From the NCBI RefSeq assembly GCF_028656935.1, contig NZ_JAMDGZ010000048.1, positions 177,513 through 241,512 on the forward strand: 64,000 bases of DNA. The letters are read 5' to 3'. Source of the DNA: Pseudomonas rubra. GTDB lineage: Bacteria; Pseudomonadota; Gammaproteobacteria; Pseudomonadales; Pseudomonadaceae. Positions 8,288 through 17,426 of this stretch are shown piece by piece. The translations under genes were made by a program, and so were the position numbers. Numbering within the stretch: the first letter of the stretch is position 1; each line of letters starts with the position of its first letter. The notes beneath the pieces are model-generated. The model made no database searches. It saw only the letters and a list, made by a program, of their open reading frames with translations, and had not been told where the DNA came from.

Positions 8288-9664
8288 TTACAGTTTCTTG
8301 GCTTTCTCGACGGCTTCTTCGATGCTGCCGACCATGTAGAACGCTTGTTCTGGCAGGTGGTCGTAGTCACCTTTGAGGATGCCGCTGAAGCCTGCAATGG
8401 TGTCTTTCAGGGAAACGTATTTGCCTGGAGAACCGGTGAAGACTTCGGCCACGAAGAACGGCTGGGACAAGAAGCGCTGAATCTTACGAGCGCGGGATAC
8501 CAGCTGCTTGTCGGTTTCGGACAGTTCGTCCATACCCAGAATAGCAATGATGTCCTTCAGCTCTTTGTAGCGCTGCAGTACGTACTGAACGCCACGCGCG
8601 GTGTCGTAGTGCTCGTTGCCGATCACGTTCGGATCCAGCTGGCGCGAAGTCGAGTCCAGTGGATCGACCGCTGGGTAGATACCCAGGGAAGCGATGTCAC
8701 GGGACAGTACGACGGTGGCGTCCAAGTGGGCGAAGGTGGTCGCTGGCGACGGGTCGGTCAGGTCGTCCGCAGGTACGTATACGGCCTGGATCGAGGTGAT
8801 CGAACCTTCCTTGGTCGAAGTGATACGCTCTTGCAGAACGCCCATCTCTTCAGCCAGGGTCGGCTGGTAACCTACTGCCGAAGGCATACGGCCCAGCAGT
8901 GCGGATACTTCGGTACCGGCCAGGGTATAACGATAGATGTTGTCGACGAACAGCAGAACGTCGTTACCTTCGTCACGGAACTTCTCAGCCATGGTCAGGC
9001 CGGTCAGCGCTACGCGCAGACGGTTTCCTGGTGGCTCGTTCATTTGACCGTATACCAGAGCAACCTTGTCCAGTACGTTGGAATCCTTCATCTCGTGGTA
9101 GAAGTCGTTACCCTCACGAGTACGCTCACCCACACCGGCGAACACGGAATAACCGCTGTGCTCGATGGCGATGTTACGGATCAGTTCCATCATGTTTACG
9201 GTTTTGCCTACACCGGCACCACCGAACAGACCAACTTTACCACCCTTGGCGAACGGGCAAACCAGGTCGATAACCTTGATGCCGGTTTCCAGCAGGTCGT
9301 TGCCGCCTGCCTGGTCAGCGAAGGAAGGCGCGTCGCGGTGGATACCCCAGCGCTCTTCTTCACCGATCGGGCCAGCTTCGTCGATCGGGTTGCCCAGTAC
9401 GTCCATGATCCGGCCCAGGGTCGCTTTACCGACTGGAACGGAGATGGCTGCGCCGGTATCTGCAACGTCCAGACCGCGCTTCAAGCCTTCGGTCGAGCCC
9501 ATCGCAATGGTACGAACCACGCCGTCGCCCAGCTGCTGCTGAACTTCCAGGGTGGTTTCCGCGCCTTGTACTTTCAGCGCGTTGTAAACACTCGGAACGC
9601 TGTCACGTGGGAATTCCACGTCGATGACGGCGCCGATGATTTGAACGATACGTCCGCTACTCAT
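8288..9664 (-). CDS. atpD: F1Fo ATP synthase subunit beta
   Basis: Catalytic nucleotide-binding subunit of F1. At 458 aa it is the usual length. The Walker A motif GGAGVGKT is at 148-155, followed by the catalytic GERTREG segment, the Walker B region LLFVDNIYRYT, and the P-S-A-x-G-Y-Q-P stretch (PSAVGYQPTLAEEMG). The C-terminal helical domain contains the conserved DELSETDK region (DELSEE in many homologues). It lies between atpG and atpC with short gaps. Confidence 0.99.
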   Translation of the reverse strand: MSSGRIVQIIGAVIDVEFPRDSVPSVYNALKVQGAETTLEVQQQLGDGVVRTIAMGSTEGLKRGLDVADTGAAISVPVGKATLGRIMDVLGNPIDEAGPIGEEERWGIHRDAPSFADQAGGNDLLETGIKVIDLVCPFAKGGKVGLFGGAGVGKTVNMMELIRNIAIEHSGYSVFAGVGERTREGNDFYHEMKDSNVLDKVALVYGQMNEPPGNRLRVALTGLTMAEKFRDEGNDVLLFVDNIYRYTLAGTEVSALLGRMPSAVGYQPTLAEEMGVLQERITSTKEGSITSIQAVYVPADDLTDPSPATTFAHLDATVVLSRDIASLGIYPAVDPLDSTSRQLDPNVIGNEHYDTARGVQYVLQRYKELKDIIAILGMDELSETDKQLVSRARKIQRFLSQPFFVAEVFTGSPGKYVSLKDTIAGFSGILKGDYDHLPEQAFYMVGSIEEAVEKAKKL

Positions 9665-9691
9665 AGCTGGATCCTCTGAATATTTGAACCG

Positions 9692-10552
9692 TTAAACCGC
9701 GGCAGCGCCGCCGACGATTTCCGAGATCTCTTGGGTGATCGCAGCCTGACGCGCCTTGTTGTAGATCAGCTGCAATTCGCTGATCAAATCACCGGCGTTG
9801 TCGGTGGCGTTCTTCATCGCGATCATCCGGGCAGCTTGTTCAGCTGCGTTGTTCTCGACCACCGCCTGGTAGACCTGCGACTCCACGTAACGCACCATCA
9901 AGCCGTCCAGCAGCTCTTTGGCGTCAGGTTCGTAGAGGTAGTCCCAGTGGTGCTTGAGTTCTTGATCCGGGGTTGCAACCAACGGAATCAACTGCTCGAC
10001 CGTTGGGGCTTGCGTCATGGTATTGACGAACTTGTTCGATACCACGGACAGACGGTCGATACGACCATCCAGGTAAGCGTCCAGCATGACCTTGACGCTG
10101 CCGATCAGATCATTGATCGACGGCTCTTCGCCCAGGTGGCTGATCGCGGCAACGACGTTACCGCCGAAGCTGCGGAAAAACGCCGCACCCTTGCTGCCAA
10201 CCACGCAAAGATCGATCTCGATACCTTGCTCGCGGTTGACCGCCATGTCCTTGACCAGGGCCTTGAACAGGTTGGTGTTCAAGCCACCGCACAGACCACG
10301 GTCACTGCTCACGACAACATAACCGACGCGCTTTACTTCGCGTTCGATCATGAAGGGGTGGCGGTATTCCGGGTTGGCGTTGGCCAGATGACCGATAACC
10401 TGGCGGATACGCTCCGCATAAGGACGGCTAGCAGCCATGCGCATTTGTGCCTTGCGCATTTTACTGACCGCCACTTTTTCCATGGCGCTGGTAATTTTTT
10501 GCGTGCTTTTGATGCTCGCAATCTTACTGCGAATCTCTTTTGCGCCTGCCAT
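9692..10552 (-). CDS. atpG: F1Fo ATP synthase subunit gamma
   Basis: Rotor shaft of F1. The 286-aa protein has the typical N-terminal coiled-coil strand (MAGAKEIRSKIASIKSTQKIT), the central SSDRGLCGGLN motif, and the C-terminal helix with MKNATDNAGDLI..L.YNKARQA.IT.EI.EIVGGA, the family signature that sits inside the alpha3beta3 ring. It lies in the atp operon between alpha and beta. Confidence 0.98.
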   Translation of the reverse strand: MAGAKEIRSKIASIKSTQKITSAMEKVAVSKMRKAQMRMAASRPYAERIRQVIGHLANANPEYRHPFMIEREVKRVGYVVVSSDRGLCGGLNTNLFKALVKDMAVNREQGIEIDLCVVGSKGAAFFRSFGGNVVAAISHLGEEPSINDLIGSVKVMLDAYLDGRIDRLSVVSNKFVNTMTQAPTVEQLIPLVATPDQELKHHWDYLYEPDAKELLDGLMVRYVESQVYQAVVENNAAEQAARMIAMKNATDNAGDLISELQLIYNKARQAAITQEISEIVGGAAAV

Positions 10553-10602
10553 GTAACACCTATCAGGTTAGCAAGCGGGGGCCGCAAAGCCCCCGCTGCG
10601 GC

Positions 10603-12147
10603 TTACCAGGTTTGGGTGGCCTTGAACTTCTCGATACCGGCTTTGATGCCAGCGTCGATTTCGTCGTTGAAGTCACCCTTCACGTTGATCTTCGCCATCA
10701 GTTCGGCGTGATCACGGTTGAAGTAAGCAATCAGCGCTTGTTCGAAGCTGCCGATCTTGGGGATTTCAACGTCGGTCAGGAACCCACGCTCAGCGGCATA
10801 CAGCGACAGCGCCATGTCCGCGATGGACATTGGAGCGTATTGCTTCTGCTTCATCAGCTCGGTAACACGTTGACCGTGCTCGAGTTGCTTGCGGGTGGCT
10901 TCGTCCAGGTCAGAAGCGAACTGGGCGAATGCCGCCAGTTCACGGTACTGAGCCAGAGCAGTACGGATACCACCGGAAAGCTTCTTGATGATCTTGGTCT
11001 GAGCGGCACCACCCACACGCGATACCGAAACACCGGCGTTAACTGCAGGGCGGATGCCCGAGTTGAACATGGCCGATTCCAGGAAGATCTGACCGTCGGT
11101 GATGGAAATCACGTTGGTCGGAACGAACGCGGAAACGTCGCCAGCCTGAGTTTCGATGATCGGCAGTGCGGTCAGCGAACCGGTCTTGCCAGTTACAGCA
11201 CCGTTGGTGAACTTCTCGACGTACTCTTCGGAAACGCGCGATGCACGCTCCAGCAGACGGGAGTGGAGATAGAACACGTCGCCTGGGTACGCTTCACGTC
11301 CTGGTGGACGGCGCAGCAGCAGGGAGATCTGACGGTAGGCAACGGCCTGCTTGGACAGGTCATCGTATACGATCAGCGCGTCTTCACCGCGGTCACGGAA
11401 GAACTCGCCCATGGTGCAACCGGCATATGGCGCCAGGAATTGCAGTGCGGCGGATTCCGAAGCACTGGCAACCACCACGATGGTGTTGGCCAGGGCGCCG
11501 TTTTCTTCCAGCTTGCGAACGATGTTGGCAACGGTGGAACGCTTCTGGCCGACAGCAACATAAACACAGAAAATACCGGAGTCTTTCTGGTTGATGATGG
11601 CGTCGATGGCCATGGCGGTCTTACCGATCTGACGGTCACCGATGATCAGCTCGCGCTGACCACGGCCGACCGGGATCATGGCGTCGACAGATTTGTAGCC
11701 AGTCTGTACAGGCTGGTCTACCGACTTACGCCAGATCACGCCCGGAGCAACTTTCTCGACCGCGTCGGTCTCGGTGTTGCCCAGTGGGCCTTTGCCGTCG
11801 ATTGGGTTGCCCAGTGCGTCGACAACGCGACCCAGCAGTTCCTTACCAACAGGAACTTCGAGGATGCGGCCGGTGCACTTGGCGCTCATGCCTTCAGCGA
11901 GGGTGTCGTAGGCGCCCAGTACTACCGCACCAACGGAGTCTTGCTCCAGGTTGAGGGCCATACCGAACACGCCACCTGGAAACTCGATCATTTCGCCGTA
12001 CATAACGTCGGCCAGACCGTGAATCCGCACGATACCGTCAGAAACGCTGACGACAGTACCCTCGTTGCGGGCTTGGGAGGTCACGTCGAGTTTCTCGATG
12101 CGACCCTTGATGATTTCACTAATTTCGGAAGGATTGAGTTGCTGCAT
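10603..12147 (-). CDS. atpA: F1Fo ATP synthase subunit alpha
   Basis: Non-catalytic nucleotide-binding subunit of F1. The 514-aa protein carries the Walker A motif GDRQIGKT at 170-177, the ALIVYDDLSKQAVAYR Walker B region and the signature PAVNAGVSVSRVGG. The N-terminal MQQLNPSEISEIIK is the family start and binds delta. It lies 21 bases downstream of atpH. Confidence 0.99.
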   Translation of the reverse strand: MQQLNPSEISEIIKGRIEKLDVTSQARNEGTVVSVSDGIVRIHGLADVMYGEMIEFPGGVFGMALNLEQDSVGAVVLGAYDTLAEGMSAKCTGRILEVPVGKELLGRVVDALGNPIDGKGPLGNTETDAVEKVAPGVIWRKSVDQPVQTGYKSVDAMIPVGRGQRELIIGDRQIGKTAMAIDAIINQKDSGIFCVYVAVGQKRSTVANIVRKLEENGALANTIVVVASASESAALQFLAPYAGCTMGEFFRDRGEDALIVYDDLSKQAVAYRQISLLLRRPPGREAYPGDVFYLHSRLLERASRVSEEYVEKFTNGAVTGKTGSLTALPIIETQAGDVSAFVPTNVISITDGQIFLESAMFNSGIRPAVNAGVSVSRVGGAAQTKIIKKLSGGIRTALAQYRELAAFAQFASDLDEATRKQLEHGQRVTELMKQKQYAPMSIADMALSLYAAERGFLTDVEIPKIGSFEQALIAYFNRDHAELMAKINVKGDFNDEIDAGIKAGIEKFKATQTW

Positions 12148-12168
12148 TGCTCTGCTGCCCCTTCAAAC

Positions 12169-12705
12169 TCAAGATTTCAATGCTTCGGCCAGTTTCGCGA
12201 TTTTGCCGCGAACCGAGCCATCGATTACCAGGTCGCCGGCGCGGATCACGACACCACCGATAAGGGTGGCATCCTCCATCGCATGCAGGCGCACTTCCCG
12301 GTTGAGCCGTGCACTGAGAACCTTGGCGAGTTTGTCTTGCTGTTCTTGGTTCAACGCAAAAGCACTGGTGACTTCCACGTCCACGGATTTCTCTTGTTCA
12401 GCCTTGTACAGGTCGAACAACGCCGAAATCTCCGGCAAAAGCAGGAGACGGCCATTTTCCGCGGCAACATGAATGAAATTCTGTGCCTGTGCATCAAACT
12501 TGTCACCGCACACGTCAATAAACGCGGCGGCCTTTTCTGCGCTCGTCAGTCGCGGGGCCTTGAGCAGGCGCTGCACTGTGTCGTCTTCCGACACTGCAGC
12601 AGCCAGGCCGAGCATGGCTGACCAATTGGCCAGTTGCTGATGGGCCTGGGCGTGCTCAAAGGCCGCCTTAGCGTAAGGTCGGGCCAACGTGGTCAATTCT
12701 GCCAT
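12169..12705 (-). CDS. atpH: F1Fo ATP synthase subunit delta
   Basis: Peripheral-stalk subunit (OSCP homologue) linking the b dimer to the top of F1. The 178-aa product starts MAELTTLARPYAKAAFEHA and ends with the conserved GGVVIRAGDLVIDGSVRGKIAKLAEAL segment. It sits 12 bases after atpF in standard operon order. Confidence 0.97.
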   Translation of the reverse strand: MAELTTLARPYAKAAFEHAQAHQQLANWSAMLGLAAAVSEDDTVQRLLKAPRLTSAEKAAAFIDVCGDKFDAQAQNFIHVAAENGRLLLLPEISALFDLYKAEQEKSVDVEVTSAFALNQEQQDKLAKVLSARLNREVRLHAMEDATLIGGVVIRAGDLVIDGSVRGKIAKLAEALKS

Positions 12706-12717
12706 GATCGCCCTCGC

Positions 12718-13188
12718 TTAAATTTCAGCGGCCAGTTTATTAACCAGCTCCGCATGCGCGTTTTGATCGATTGTGGCGCCAAGGATTTTTTCAGCACCGC
12801 CGACAGCCAGCAGACCCACTTGGGCACGCAGGGCGTCTTTGACACCGTTAATATCCTGTTCGATCTCGGCTTGAGCCTGAGCCTTCACACGGTCAGCTTC
12901 GACGCGGGCCTGATCACGGGCTTCCTCGACGATCTGAGCACCGCGCTTCTTGGCTTGCTCAATGATTTCGGCTGCCTGAGCTTTCGCTTCGCGCAGTTGC
13001 TGACCCGCTTTGTCTTGGGCCAACTCCAGGTCGCGAGCTGCTCGGTTGGCAGCGTCCAGTCCATCCGCGATCTTCTTCTGACGTTCTTGCAAAGCCGCGA
13101 TGACCGGAGGCCACACGAACTTCATGCAGAACAGCACAAAGATGAAGAACGCAACGGACTGGCCAATCAGGGTTGCATTAATGTTCAC
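12718..13188 (-). CDS. atpF: F1Fo ATP synthase subunit b
   Basis: Peripheral-stalk subunit. The 156-aa product has one N-terminal membrane helix (about 5-27, IGQSVAFFIFVLFCMKFVWPP) and then a long charged coiled coil rich in Ala, Gln, Glu and Lys. I chose the GTG start giving M-NINATLIG because GAGGTG lies five bases upstream and this matches the family length; an ATG-less extension of 12 codons upstream is not family-like. Confidence 0.95.
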   Translation of the reverse strand: MNINATLIGQSVAFFIFVLFCMKFVWPPVIAALQERQKKIADGLDAANRAARDLELAQDKAGQQLREAKAQAAEIIEQAKKRGAQIVEEARDQARVEADRVKAQAQAEIEQDINGVKDALRAQVGLLAVGGAEKILGATIDQNAHAELVNKLAAEI

Positions 13189-13245
13189 GCCAACACCTCG
13201 CTCGTTCTTTGTCCAACACACCAAACCACTCGAAAATCCGAGTGA

Positions 13246-13503
13246 TTAGCCAGCGAGTTGACCAACGAAAGGATTAGCGAAGGTGAAGAACAGAGCGATA
13301 CCAACACCGATCATGGTTACGGCGTCGAGCAGACCGGCAACGATGAACATTTTAACTTGCAGCATTGGCACCATCTCTGGCTGGCGAGCAGCGCCTTCCA
13401 GGAACTTGCCGCCCAGCAGGCCGAAACCAATGGCGGTACCCAGAGCACCCAGGCCGATCAGCAGAGCAACAGCGATAGCGGTAAGACCAACTACAGTTTC
13501 CAT
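13246..13503 (-). CDS. atpE: F1Fo ATP synthase subunit c
   Basis: Proteolipid of the rotor ring. The 85-aa hairpin has two membrane helices (about 7-33 and 50-76), the polar loop with RQP at 40-42, and the proton-carrying Asp60 in the second helix ([10 protein letters not shown]). No sodium-binding Gln/Glu pattern is evident, consistent with a proton-driven enzyme. Confidence 0.97.
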
Positions 13504-13646
13504 CTTTCCTCCCGACTTTTACGTCGTATTGGTTAGGTTTTTTAGTTTGAAGCGGTAAAACAAAATCGTTTGGTACAGCGGCCCTTGCGGACTTTTTCGA
13601 CCCTCCCCGGTACTGGCGAGAGGGTCATCAGACACGCCAGGCGGTC

Positions 13647-14516
13647 TTAATGGTTATCTTCGTGAGCCATCGACAGGTAGACGATGGTAAGCATCATGAA
13701 GATGAACGCTTGCAGGGTGATGATCAGGATGTGGAACACAGCCCACGCCCACTGCAGCACCACGCCCAGGCCACTGAGCCAGAGCAGGCCGCTGCCGAAC
13801 ATCACGGCAATCAGGATGAATACCAGCTCGCCGGCGTACATGTTGCCGAACAGACGCAGGGCCAGCGAGATTGGCTTGGCAATCAGGGTCACGAATTCGA
13901 GCAGGAAGTTGACCGGGATCAGCAGGATCTGCAGGAAAATATTCTTGCTACCGAACGGGTGCAGGGTCAGTTCGCCGAGGAAGCCGCCAATGCCCTTGAC
14001 CTTGATGCTGTAGAAAATAATCAGGGCGAACACGCTGAAGGCCATGGCCAGGGTCGCGTTCGGGTCGGTGGTCGACACGGCACGGAACGGAATGTGCGGA
14101 TCACCGGAGATCAGGATGGCCAGCTGTGGAATCCAGTCGACCGGAATAAGGTCAACGGCGTTCATCAGGAAGACCCAGACGAAAATGGTCAGCGCCAGTG
14201 GGGCGATCACCGGGCTGCGGCCGTGGAAGCTGTCCTTGACGCTGCCGTCGACGAACTCAACCAGCACTTCTACGAAGTTCTGCAGGCCGCCAGGCTGGCC
14301 GGAAGTCGCCTTCTTGGCTGCCATGCGGAACAGGAGTACGAAAAGCAGACCCAGCGCGACCGACCAACCCAGGGTGTCCAGGTGGAAAGCCCAGAAGCCC
14401 ATTGCCTTGGCTTCTGCTGCGGAATGGGCAAAGCCCCAACCGCCGTCTGGTAGTTGACCGAAGGTCAGGTTCTGCAAGTGGTGCTGGATATAGCCCGAAG
14501 CGGTTTCTGCTGCCAT
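13647..14516 (-). CDS. atpB: F1Fo ATP synthase subunit a
   Basis: Membrane stator subunit forming the proton half-channels. The 289-aa protein is polytopic, with the essential Arg at residue 221 in ISLALRLFGNMYAGE. Its gene follows atpI and precedes atpE, the standard order. Confidence 0.98.
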   Translation of the reverse strand: MAAETASGYIQHHLQNLTFGQLPDGGWGFAHSAAEAKAMGFWAFHLDTLGWSVALGLLFVLLFRMAAKKATSGQPGGLQNFVEVLVEFVDGSVKDSFHGRSPVIAPLALTIFVWVFLMNAVDLIPVDWIPQLAILISGDPHIPFRAVSTTDPNATLAMAFSVFALIIFYSIKVKGIGGFLGELTLHPFGSKNIFLQILLIPVNFLLEFVTLIAKPISLALRLFGNMYAGELVFILIAVMFGSGLLWLSGLGVVLQWAWAVFHILIITLQAFIFMMLTIVYLSMAHEDNH

Positions 14517-14532
14517 GGTTGCCTCAAACGCC

Positions 14533-14940
14533 CTAAGGTCTCGAAAGTCTTATATTCATCAGCAGGGGCGCGAACCAGCTGACCAACTGGGTCAGCAGAA
14601 AGACACCGAAGACTGCTAACGGCGCCAATGGCTTCACTCCTGCAAACGTCAGCGCAAAAAGCACTGCCGTCAAAATCAATTTGCCTGCCTCGCCAGCGTA
14701 GAACGACTTGACGATAGCCTGCGCTGCCCTGGCTCCGGTGTAACGAAAAGCCTTCCAGGCGAAATACACATTCGGCAGCCAGGCAATCAGCCCTCCGCAG
14801 AGTGCCGAATATCCACTGACCGCCCCGTGCCACTGCCACAACGCCAAAGTTGCCAACAGAAACACGACACACTGAGCCAACAGTACCGGAAAAACCGCCC
14901 AGCGATGGAAAGGCAAGCGGTTTGGCGTGCGGGTTTCCAT
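14533..14940 (-). CDS. atpI: ATP synthase assembly protein I
   Basis: Small membrane protein encoded first in the atp operon, thought to help c-ring assembly. About 135 aa with four hydrophobic segments, starting METRTPNRLPFHRWAVFPVL. The ATG has GAGGAG nine bases upstream; a GTG directly before it is equally in frame and has tighter spacing, so the true start may be one codon earlier. Confidence 0.92.
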   Translation of the reverse strand: METRTPNRLPFHRWAVFPVLLAQCVVFLLATLALWQWHGAVSGYSALCGGLIAWLPNVYFAWKAFRYTGARAAQAIVKSFYAGEAGKLILTAVLFALTFAGVKPLAPLAVFGVFLLTQLVSWFAPLLMNIRLSRP

Positions 14941-15089
14941 CACAACTGCTCCTCAAAAGTCGACCAACCAGTCAGCTATGACTTGGCATAATTTGTGCCG
15001 ACAAAATGCGCGCAGAGTATAGGGGCGGTTTAACCCCTATTCAACTGCCGGGTAGTGATTTCCGACTACGCGCTACAAAAGGAATTGTT

Positions 15090-15962
15090 TCAGCGGATGT
15101 GAGCAAGGACACCTTGCAACTCATCTAGTGAGTTGTAACGAATAACTAACTGGCCCTTGCCCTTGTTACCGTGACGGATCTGTACAGCCGAGCCCAGACG
15201 CTCTGCCAGACGCTGTTCAAGGCGGGTGATGTCTGGGTCCGGCTTGGCAGGTTCTACCGGCTCGGGCTTGCCATTGAGCCACTGGCGTACCAGTGCTTCA
15301 GTCTGGCGCACAGTCAGGCCGCGTGCGACAACGTGACGCGCCCCGTCAACCTGCTGATCATCCGGCAAACCGAGCAATGCCCGGGCGTGCCCCATCTCCA
15401 GATCGCCGTGGGACAACATGGTCTTGATCACGTCCGGCAACGAGATCAGGCGCAGCAGGTTGGCCACGGTTACCCGCGACTTGCCCACAGCATCGGCGAC
15501 CTGTTGCTGGGTCAGCTGGAATTCCTGCTGCAAGCGCTGCAGGGCAATGGCCTCTTCCACCGGATTGAGGTCTTCGCGCTGGATGTTCTCGATCAGGGCC
15601 ATGGCGATGGCCGCTTCATCCGGTACATCGCGGACCATTGCCGGGATGGTCTCCAGACCAGCCTGCTGGCTGGCACGCCAGCGGCGCTCACCGGCGATGA
15701 TCTCAAAGCGGTTATCAGCGATCGGGCGGACCACGATCGGCTGCATCACGCCCTGGCTCTTGATCGATTGGGCGAGTTCTTCCAGTGCCTGCGAGTCCAT
15801 GTCCCGGCGCGGCTGGTACTTGCCGCGCTGGATCAGATCGAGCGGCAGGTGTTGCAGTTCCTTCTGGTCGACCTGGACAGCCTGCTCTTCGAGCGCGCTG
15901 ACGGTCGGACCACTGAGCAGTGCATCCAACCCACGTCCGAGACCCCGTTTCTTAACGGCCAT
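15090..15962 (-). CDS. parB: Chromosome-partitioning protein ParB (Spo0J)
   Basis: CTP-dependent DNA clamp that loads at parS and spreads, placing the origin for segregation with ParA. The 290-aa protein has the N-terminal ParA-contact peptide KKRGLGRGLDALLSG, the CTP-binding GERRWRA motif at 91-97, a central HTH (about 145-175, TQQQVADAVGKSRVTVANLLRL) and a C-terminal dimerisation domain. It lies 9 bases after parA. Two parS sites are present in the recF region of this window. Confidence 0.98.
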   Translation of the reverse strand: MAVKKRGLGRGLDALLSGPTVSALEEQAVQVDQKELQHLPLDLIQRGKYQPRRDMDSQALEELAQSIKSQGVMQPIVVRPIADNRFEIIAGERRWRASQQAGLETIPAMVRDVPDEAAIAMALIENIQREDLNPVEEAIALQRLQQEFQLTQQQVADAVGKSRVTVANLLRLISLPDVIKTMLSHGDLEMGHARALLGLPDDQQVDGARHVVARGLTVRQTEALVRQWLNGKPEPVEPAKPDPDITRLEQRLAERLGSAVQIRHGNKGKGQLVIRYNSLDELQGVLAHIR

Positions 15963-15971
15963 GCGGATTCC

Positions 15972-16763
15972 TTAAGTTGTTTGTGCAGTGCGGGTTTGAC
16001 GACGTTGGCGTCGCACCAGTTCCCCGGCCAGGGCCAGGTACGCCAGGGCGCCACGTGATTGCTTGTCGTACGCCAGGGCCGGCATACCGAAGCTCGGGGC
16101 CTCGGCCAGGCGGATGTTGCGCGGAATCACGGTGTCGTACAGCTGGTCGCCGAAGTGTTCCTTGAGCTGCGCGGAAACATCGTTGATCAGGCTCAGGCGC
16201 GGGTCGTACATGGTCCGCAGCAGGCCTTCGACCTTGAGCTGCGGGTTCAACCGCTCGCCGATCCGCTTGATGTTATCCACAAGGTCACTCAAGCCTTCCA
16301 GGGCAAAGTATTCACATTGCATTGGAATGATCACGCCATCGGCGGCAACCAGGGCGTTGAGGGTCAGCATCGACAGCGACGGCGGGCAGTCGATCAGGAT
16401 GTAGTCGTAGTTCTCGCGGATCGGCGCCAGTGCGGTACGCAGGCGGCTCTCCTTCATCTGCATTTCCAGCAGCACCACTTCGGCAGCGGTCAGGTCGCGG
16501 TTGGCTGGCAGCAGCTGGTAGCCGCCGTGCTCGGAGAAGTGCATGGCCTGGGCCAGATCGCATTCACCGATCAACAGGTCATAGACCGAATGTTCCAGGA
16601 CGTGTTTATCCACACCGCTACCCATGGTGGCGTTGCCCTGTGGATCGAGATCGATCAGCAGCACGCGGCGCTTGGTTGCCACCAGCGATGCTGCGAGATT
16701 GATACAGGTGGTGGTTTTACCCACACCACCTTTCTGGTTCGCGATTGCGAATACCTTAGCCAT
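15972..16763 (-). CDS. parA: Chromosome-partitioning ATPase ParA (Soj)
   Basis: ParA/MinD-family ATPase driving origin segregation. The 263-aa protein has the deviant Walker A KGGVGKT at 11-17 and Walker B ILIDCPPSL. It lacks an N-terminal HTH, as expected for a chromosomal Soj-type protein. It sits between rsmG and parB. Two exact DnaA boxes (16273 and 16606) lie inside the gene. Confidence 0.98.
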   Translation of the reverse strand: MAKVFAIANQKGGVGKTTTCINLAASLVATKRRVLLIDLDPQGNATMGSGVDKHVLEHSVYDLLIGECDLAQAMHFSEHGGYQLLPANRDLTAAEVVLLEMQMKESRLRTALAPIRENYDYILIDCPPSLSMLTLNALVAADGVIIPMQCEYFALEGLSDLVDNIKRIGERLNPQLKVEGLLRTMYDPRLSLINDVSAQLKEHFGDQLYDTVIPRNIRLAEAPSFGMPALAYDKQSRGALAYLALAGELVRRQRRQTRTAQTT

Positions 16764-16781
16764 TCTTGCTTGTGTTCCCAG

Positions 16782-17426
16782 TCATGCCGTGCGGCGCAGT
16801 ATCAGCAGATGGCGTTGGCCTTGGCAACCCGGAACGGTCAAGGCCTGCTCGCTATCCACTCTGAAATCTGCCGGCAATGCTACCAGCTCATCGGCAGGAT
16901 GCAGCCCTTTCATTGCCAGCCACTGCGTCTGGGCGTCACCGAGGTGGCGCGTCCAGTTGGTGAAGTTCTCCATGCTGCTGAAAGCACGGGAAACAATTCC
17001 GGTGAAAGGCAGCTCCGGTTGGAACTCCTCGACCCGCTTGTGGATAACTGTGAGGTTATCCAGCTTGAGCTCCAGCTTTACCTGGGTCAGGAAGCGGGTT
17101 TTCTTGCCGTTGCTGTCGAGCACCGTGACGTGCTTCTCCGGATGCAGGATAGCCAAAGGAATCCCGGGCATGCCACCGCCGCTGCCAACATCCAGCCAGC
17201 GCTCGCTGTGGATAAACGGCATGACGCTGAGACTGTCGAGCAGGTGGCGGGAAACCATCTCGTCCGGATTGCGCACAGCGGTCAGGTTGTAGGCCTTGTT
17301 CCACTTGATCAGCAAGGCCAGGTAGGCCAGCAGTTGTGCCTGCTGGGCCTCGCTCAGCTCGACACCGAGCTGGCGGGCGCCTGTGGACAACTCTTCGGCG
17401 TGTTGAGGGGTGACCTGAGAACTCAA
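16782..17426 (-). CDS. rsmG: 16S rRNA (guanine527-N7)-methyltransferase
   Basis: SAM-dependent methyltransferase for G527 of 16S rRNA (formerly GidB). The 214-aa protein has the SAM-binding motif DVGSGGGMPGIP at 79-90. The start is a TTG overlapping the mnmG stop (TTGA), with GGAG eight bases upstream; this gives the family N-terminus MSSQVTPQHAEEL. Two exact DnaA boxes lie in the gene. Confidence 0.96.
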   Translation of the reverse strand: MSSQVTPQHAEELSTGARQLGVELSEAQQAQLLAYLALLIKWNKAYNLTAVRNPDEMVSRHLLDSLSVMPFIHSERWLDVGSGGGMPGIPLAILHPEKHVTVLDSNGKKTRFLTQVKLELKLDNLTVIHKRVEEFQPELPFTGIVSRAFSSMENFTNWTRHLGDAQTQWLAMKGLHPADELVALPADFRVDSEQALTVPGCQGQRHLLILRRTA